Below, one piece after another: positions 57,478 through 64,000 of a DNA stretch of 64,000 nucleotides. The DNA comes from Hemileia vastatrix (Eukaryota; Basidiomycota; Pucciniomycetes; Pucciniales; Zaghouaniaceae). Each line of letters starts with the position of its first letter. Position 1 is the stretch's first letter. The notes below the pieces were generated by a model. The model was not told the DNA's origin. It did no database searches and worked only from the letters and a program-made list of their open reading frames with translations. Location of the stretch: assembly GCA_030280995.1 (NCBI GenBank), contig JASXTE010000002.1, forward strand, positions 11,236,683 to 11,300,682, written 5' to 3'. The position numbers were made by a program, and so were the translations under genes.

Positions 57478-57907
57478 TTTTACTCTTTTTCTACTTTTTT
57501 ATAAATACTTTTTTTGAATTTTTTTTATGATTCTTTTAAATATATATATATATATATTTATTATTACTTTATTGTATTTTACATGAAAGGTGGGATCTGG
57601 AATGACTAATAAGTTGGAAGCTTTGTACTCTAATGAACAGAGAGAGTGAGTTAAAGTGGAGATAATGATGATGATGATGAAGTAAGTCAGAGAATCAGTC
57701 AATGTGAAGTTTGAATCATCAACATAGTTGAAGATAAATTGCATGTTGGTAGAATGGTTTGTTTTGAAGTTGTGTGGGAAATTGGGTTTTTAATCCTTTT
57801 TTATTTATTTTATATTTATTTGAAATTTTATTTATATATATATATATTTTTTTTAGAATGTTGAAAATTGAAGAAGTGAGGATCAAATAAAAAATTGTGA
57901 TTTTTCT
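56006..57907. other. Intergenic, microsatellite-rich
   Basis: T35 at 56466-56500, (TC)n at 56695-56760, T32 at 57438-57469, and (TA)n near 56994-57010 and 57540-57556. A short ORF near 57500-57744 (-) is low complexity. No gene is recognised. Confidence 0.6.
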
Positions 57908-59408
57908 TGTCAGGCTAAGATCAACTAAAAGGATGTGAACTAGCTTGAAAAGTCTTTGTCTAGAAGATTTTAAATGGTCCTATATGAATACTGTAGTATA
58001 AATCCAACAAATAGTAAAATATAATTCAGAATAAAGGTCTCAGTAATATAATTCTCACTATTTTTATATGTGGCTTACAATCTTTTTAGTTGGTAGAAAA
58101 ATAGAGTATAATAATTCAGATACTACTCAAAAGTCTTATAAAAGTACTAATTGAAGTGTATTGTAATTGACTTGGTTATATGGGGTAAATTGTAATGATA
58201 AAGAATGTAGAAACAAGACCCAAAAACCTCCTCCTTTTATACACACTGAGTTCCCCAATGATTCCCTTGATGTACCATCCAATACACAGTTAATGACGCC
58301 TCAAAACCACTAATAGACATGCCCATCAACATCCCCAGTAACCCATGACATAATTAGAAGAGTAACAACCATCAAAATCCTGTAATAATAAGGGAAATCC
58401 ATCAAAATTAAAGAATAAGACAAAAAGAGAGTATATGCGTATAATATAATAATATAAAAGACTAAAGGGGACTTTTTAAGGTTAATAGTAGCTTAATAAT
58501 AAGGGGGATTTACAGTAGAAATGGAGGGGCTAATCCTGACATTATACTACGTGAAATTCCCATCCAAAAATAACCAATATTGACTGAGAAACCACCAAAA
58601 AACTCAAAAAAGAGCGTGAGATGTGGGGTAACTACATGCAGTCCTTGGCAGGCGCTTGCACAGGTAAATCCTTGACTAAAATTAGGCGAATTTAAGCGTG
58701 GTGATGAAATAAGATGCCAAGAGTGAGGTTATTAATGAAATTAGTGCATATAAACAAGGTCAATGCATTATTAATTAAGCTAGGACACTAAATAAGTGCC
58801 TCTTGCCTATTTTAGTGTGTTTCCCCACAGTGGGCGTACAATGTGGGGTAATTATAGTGTGAAAAAGCTAACTTTGCTAAAAATGAAGCTATTCACATGG
58901 GAAAAAAGCAGGCAGTATGTGGCCAGTACACAGAAGCCATTTCTGGCATAAAAAACACCAAATTTGAAAAGTGTTATTTTTATGCATTTGAATAGCCAAA
59001 TCAATGGTCCTAAATGAGACAAATTGATCTGTCAAAGCACAATTTTGATATTCTCAATTTTATAGCGCATATAGTCAACTTTTAAGTGAAATAAAGTGCA
59101 TTTCTTGTTTTTTGTGTAAAACAATGAATATAACAGCTTTAAGTGTACTTAAAAATTATGTAGCCTTATACTTAAGGTTCTCAAGACTACCTTCACATAT
59201 TCCAACTTAAAATTAAGTACATAAGACCTATAAAAGGTGGATATATGCGTGTATATAAGGTGTTATAATGGCATATTTTGTATATTATCATAATTTTACT
59301 TATGTATACTGTTTGTGTACTCTCAATTATTGTTCCCATGTATAGTTCATGTGTTTAACATAACTTATAAGCAATTTTTACTCAGTCCTGGGGATATACA
59401 GGCTGACA
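57908..59408 (-). repeat. 3' LTR of gypsy element K
   Basis: 1501 bp with TGTCAG...CTGACA ends, colinear with the solo LTR at 16373-17872. On the element strand GTGGGCAAG just before it may be the polypurine tract. No duplication can be checked because the other end is outside the window. Confidence 0.8.
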
Positions 59409-59681
59409 CTTGCCCACGCAAAAAAACAATAAAAAAATGATAAGTTATACATTTTATTTATTTATTTGTAATTTTCAGGTATTGAGATTAATTCTGTAGC
59501 ATTAAAGATTATACTTTAAAGAAATAAAACATAATAAAATATTATGAGTACTGGTCTTTAACCCCTCAGCTGGTTGAAAAGAAATTTATTTCTGTTTAAA
59601 TTTTTTAAGAAGGGTGGATAAATTAGAAATTTCTTTTTCAGGTATCCATTTATCAAATTCATTTGATTTCCCTTTAAATTT

Positions 59682-62600
59682 TTAATAAATACTCAGTTCC
59701 TTTTTCTTTAGTAAGGATTCTTTTCTTGAGTATTTTTTCAATGTCTGATTTTTCCACAATTTTTTCAGGTTGCTTTTTAGGCCTTCCCCTTCTTTTTGAA
59801 ATAAGTCAGGATCATTTGCATGGTAAGGTTTCAATAATGAGATAGGGAAAACTGGATGTTTCCTATCATGTGGAGCATATAATATGACTTCCACTGCATT
59901 ATTACCAACCATTTTAATTACTACAAAAGGTCCTACAAAGGGATCTTTTAATTTAACATTACCTTGTAAGTTAAAATGTAGTGTTGATATAAGGACTTCA
60001 TCTCCCTTTTTGAATTCAAATTCTTTATGAGATTTGTCCCACCTTTTCTTTTCATATTCAAATGCTTTTTGGATGCATTCTTCTGCATGCTTCCTAAAAA
60101 TTTTTTGCATATGAATAAAGGATTTATTACCAGGGTGTATATCCAACCTTGGTTATTTATATGACTTACTGGGGTATTTGGTACATATCCCAGCCAGAGT
60201 TCAAATGGTTTCTTCTCTGTTACAGAATGAGTTGTGCTGTTATCAGCAAATTCAAGGCCAGGAATTAATGTTACCCAGTCATGTGTGAATTTCTCATTGT
60301 CTTTGTATTCTAATCCAAAGGCACAATATCTTCTGATCATGTCTTCTAGAGTTTGTATCATTCTTTCAGCCAGCCCATCAGTTTGTGGATGGTGTGCTGT
60401 AGACAATTTCAATTGACATCCTGATACTTCCATCAAATATGTCCAGAACTCTGAAGTAAATTTAGGGTCTCTTTCAGATATTATGGCTTTGGGGAGCCCA
60501 ACAGTATTCATCATCTGAGTCCACCATAGTAATGCCAAGTCTTTTTCAGATACCTCTTTATGGGTAGGGATAAATTTACACATTTTTGTTAATCTATCTA
60601 CTATTACCCAGCAAGAATTGAAACTTTCTTTTCCTGCTAATGGCAAGCCAGTTATAAAATCCATGTTTATAATTTCCCATTGAGCTTTTGGCTGCTCTAT
60701 TTGTTGTAACAACCCAGCTCTCTTCCCAGTTACTCTTTTAGATTTCTGACAAGAGTCACATGTTTCAATGTATTTTTGTACATCTTCTTTCATGTTTATC
60801 CACCAGGCTGTGTTTTTAACTCTGGTTAATGTTTTGTTAAAGTCAAAATGACTAGCTAAGATGTCATCATGACAAGTACTCAACATTAACTCTTTCATAG
60901 AAGGTGGTATCACTATTACATTAATTAACTTTTTCCTGTAATATATATATCCATCTTCAATTGATAGTTTACCTTTTTCCAACACATTTCTATACTTTGG
61001 AGGCAAGGTTTTAATTAATGCACTCATGGAGGCATTAGTTGGATCATTTAGAATGGAAGATAGTTTAGTCAAATCTTTATCAGATGAATAACTTTCCAAT
61101 ATAGTTTGCATAAACTCTTCCTCTAGATCCACTATATAAATCCCAAATATATGTATAACCTCATTTTCAGGTACATAAGCTGAGTTGTCAGTATCATTTG
61201 GCAAAGGACTTCTGGATAATAAATACACATTAGAATGCAATTTTCCTGCTCTGTGAGTGATTGTCATTCTTCCTCTGTACTCTTGTACAGCTAGTTTCCA
61301 TCTAAACATGTGCCTATTAGGGGTTTTCATGTTTAGTAATGATTTTACTGCACTGAAATCTGTTATAAGTTCAAACTTCTGGTCTTCCAGATAGTAATGA
61401 AGTTTCTCCAAAGCCCACACCACGGCTAAACATTCTAGCTGTGTGGCACCATACCTTAATTCTGTTTTTCTTAAGGTTCTAGATATATAACAGATAACTA
61501 CTTCAGATAATTTTCAATTTATTATCTGTTTCTGCTGTAAAGCAGCACCTAAACCTATGAAGCTTGCGTCAGTGTACAAGATAAAAGGTAGGGTGAAATC
61601 TGGCAGTCCCAATATTGGAGCTGACATTAAACATTCCTTTAATTTATTAAAGGCGTGTTGTCTTTCATTATTCCAAATGAAAGCCTCATTTTTCCTGATT
61701 AATGTTTTTAAAGGAGCTGCAATGGATTGGTAATTTTTAATATATTGTCTATAATATCCACACATACCCAAAAAACTTTGAACCTCTTTTACATTTTTAG
61801 GTATACCAATGTTTTTAATTGCTGCCACCTTATTCTGGTCAACAAAAATTTGTAATCCAGATACAACATGTCCAAGTACTTTCAAGGATTGAAATCCAAA
61901 CTTACATTTCTTTAATGCAATTTTCATATTGATTTCATCCATCCTTTGAAAGACTCTTTTCAGGTGATTTAAATGTTCATCATATGTTTTTGAAAACACT
62001 ATGATGTCATCAATATAGACCAAAAGCCATCCTTCAACCATTTCCTGATGAAAAACACTATCCATCAATTTTTGGAAGACTGACAGCGCATTCTTTGGGC
62101 CAAATGGCATTCTCACATACTTATATAAACCCATATGTGTAGTTATTAATAAGTAATTTTGAGAATTTCTTTCCACAGGAATCTGGTGGTAACCCTTGTT
62201 TCCATCCAGACAGGAAATATATTTTGCTCCTTGTAAAGTAGCATGGATAGAAGCTATCCTTGGTAGAGGGTAAATATCATCTACAGTGTATGTATTCAGA
62301 GCTCTATAATCACCACATAATCTTGCCTTATCTTTTTCATAAGAGATCAATACTGGTGAAATGACACAATACTTAGGTGTTGTGTCCACTTTTTCAACAA
62401 TACCCATTTCCAACAACATTTTTATATTGTCTTCAATATATTTCCTTTTTTCAGGAGATGCTGGGTAAGGTTTCTTTTTTAGGCTGCCAGGAATATTATC
62501 CAAATCACAGCTTAAAGAGATTTTCATCTCACAGTCTTTGACCAATCCTAGTTCATTTGAACCATGAGAAAATGCAATAGGATATGATTTAATCAATCTC

Positions 62601-63306
62601 AAAATATTTTCTTCTTCAATTTTTGAGAGTTGAGGACTGAAAGAGGCATTTTGGATTTCATTGTCCAATCCAACCATTTCAGTGGTGGTTCTTCCACCTT
62701 GCAGTTGTTCTTCCCTAGGAGAAATGGCATACACTCAGAACATATTTTGAATTTTCTCTTACTATTCACACCTATAGTGAAGCAACTGTTTGTAGGATCT
62801 AGTTTAATGCAAAATTTTGTCAATAAATCATTTCCAATAATAGACCAATCACTACAATTGTTACTATACATTACTACAAATTCACAAACTGCTCTAACAT
62901 ATCCATTATTATATTTAAAGAATACAGCAGTTTTGTACTTGCCAATTGGATTTAATACTGAACCAAAACCCCTCCAGTTCTTTTTCTGAACAGGTTCTAG
63001 TTTTTCCTGGTACTTACTATCAAGTTTCATTAATGTATTAATTGAAAACACACTACCTGCAGCCCCAGTGTCAAGAATGGCATTCATTTCTTTTCCACAT
63101 ATGATAACAGGTGCTCTGATAGGTGTTATTTTGTAAGTATCATGAGATACATCTTTAATTATTTCAGCTTCCTCAATGGAAGTTAAAGATGCGTCTGTAT
63201 GAGGTATAGCATCTTTCAGGAACTTAATATCCTGTTCTAATACAAATATCTCATTTTCATCATCACTGTAAGATATGTTACTTTTACAATCCTCACTGGA
63301 TTCCAC
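59682..63306 (-). pseudogene. Gypsy K pol: protease, RT, RNase H, integrase
   Basis: Protease has NAILDTGAAGSVFS. The frame shifts between 62600 and 62734. RT follows with CLDGNKGYHQIPV, MPFGPKNALSVFQ and LLVYIDDIIVFSK. RNase H has LYTDASFIGLGAAL and is cut by TGA at 61514-61516, with the same frame continuing after it. Integrase has an HHCC knuckle (CHDDILASHFDF, CDSCQKSK), NMDFITGLP, SERDPKFTSEFW and HHPQTDGLAERM. A one-base shift near 60147 precedes the C-terminal GPF module (PFVGPFVVIKMVG). Catalytic residues are otherwise in place. Confidence 0.88.
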
Positions 63307-64000
63307 GTTCTCATTTTCATGATTACTTGGTTCAGAATTCTGTGAGGTTTAAATAACATTTATTCTCTTCTTAAATATGTGAACCTTAACCCAAGGTTCA
63401 TTACATTTTTAACAAGTGTTATTCTCTTTTCTCTTAGGGACAAGGGGAGCTGAAGGTTTTTTCTTCTCCACTGGTAATTTACTTGTAGTAGGTTTTACCA
63501 CGTCAACACTTTGTCTATAATTACTATACTTGGTTTCATATTTGTGGTTTAATAATATCTAATTGCATATATTAATGAATCCAGAGGTATCTCTGATGGT
63601 TTCAGTTCTAGCTACAATAATGTCTCTAACTGATATAGGCAACTTGTATATTATTTTTTCTTTCCACTCTTCATAATCCATTTTTGGATCCATAGCTTTC
63701 ATGATTTTTATTAAATTCATTAAGAAGACCATGGGTTTATCTCCATAATTTTGATTATATCTTGTTCTTTCATACAATCTTTGTTGAGTAATTCTAAATT
63801 TTGGGCCACCAAATTGCCTTTCAATTAGTCCCTTCCATTCATTCCAGGAGTAATTAATTCCCTCACTCAATACAGATTCAAACCATAATAAGGCCACATC
63901 TGTAAATAAAGATATTAACTTTGAAGCAATTTCTTCATCAGGTAATTTGTATGAAAATTTTAAGTTATCAATTCTTTGTATGAATTGCTGCCAATCAGAT
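63307..64000 (-). pseudogene. Gypsy K gag, partial
   Basis: The frame is open from the window edge through WFESVLSEGINYSWNEWKGL and RQFGGPKFRITQQRLYERTR, a retrotransposon gag domain, to a stop at 63559. After it, in the same frame, a degenerate knuckle CNEPWVKVH (family pattern CNEPWxxGH) appears near 63390, with a stop just before it. Another stop lies near 63347. Confidence 0.75.

Larger units (their letters stand above)
57908..64000 (-). mobile_element. Ty3/gypsy element K, 5' end outside the window
   Basis: Minus-strand order gag, protease, RT, RNase H, integrase, 3' LTR. There is no chromodomain after integrase, so it belongs to a different lineage from the chromovirus at 24857-33338. 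Several stops and frameshifts are present. Confidence 0.85.

Noticed and set aside
57901..57912. A duplication pairing TTTCT with CTTGC around 57908-59408, which would make it a solo LTR
   Set aside because: The flanks do not match, and a gypsy pol in the right orientation directly follows, so it is better read as the 3' LTR of element K.

Overview
This looks like nuclear DNA from a fungus, most likely a basidiomycete with a large, repeat-rich genome. A rust fungus (Pucciniales) is my best guess, not a proven one. The host genes carry 28-138 codon exons split by 55-175 nt GT-AG introns and encode conserved eukaryotic proteins (OLA1/YchF, eIF3i, mitochondrial uL23, a YTH reader). A DUF7918-type gene of the kind common in Basidiomycota is present, and the rest is mostly transposable elements.

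Left part (1-21 kb). A decayed two-gene Tc1/mariner-like transposon has an accessory gene at 1-892 (+) and a DDE transposase at 4415-6587 (-), and is interrupted by a truncated Ty1/copia element (1000-4083, -). A 184-bp CACTA-like MITE (7047-17920) has been split by a full-length copia element (7186-16365, +) and by a 1.5-kb solo gypsy LTR (16373-17872). The copia element in turn carries a PIF/Harbinger element (12395-16122). An intact five-exon DUF7918 gene lies at 18917-20161.

Middle part (21-46 kb). This is a four-level nest whose junctions are mostly readable to the base. A Tf1-like chromodomain gypsy element (24857-33338, -) sits inside a copia element (22722-36575, +), inside a non-autonomous CACTA element (21422-36615), inside a second two-gene Tc1/mariner-like element (about 21386-39359). 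Then come a 261-bp CACTA-like MITE (39825-40085) and another copia element (40825-46100, -).

Right part (46-64 kb). A compact gene island holds uL23m (-), OLA1 (-), eIF3i/TIF34 (+) and an RRM-YTH m6A-reader-like protein (+). OLA1 and eIF3i share a 209-bp divergent promoter. A second gypsy family (57908 to beyond 64000, -) follows. Its 1.5-kb LTR is the same family as the solo LTR at 16 kb.

Most interesting signals. (1) All four copia elements have a primer-binding site matching the anticodon half of initiator tRNA-Met. All four also have an intron-like segment in the LTR (58-59 nt in three families, 110 nt in one) whose 3' splice-site AG is formed exactly at the 5' LTR/PBS junction. (2) The chromovirus shows a complete -1 frameshift signal, a probable Tf1-type self-priming site aligned with its TATA box, and a spliced antisense accessory gene with its own TATA box. 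(3) Two Tc1/mariner-like copies share a convergent accessory gene of unknown function.
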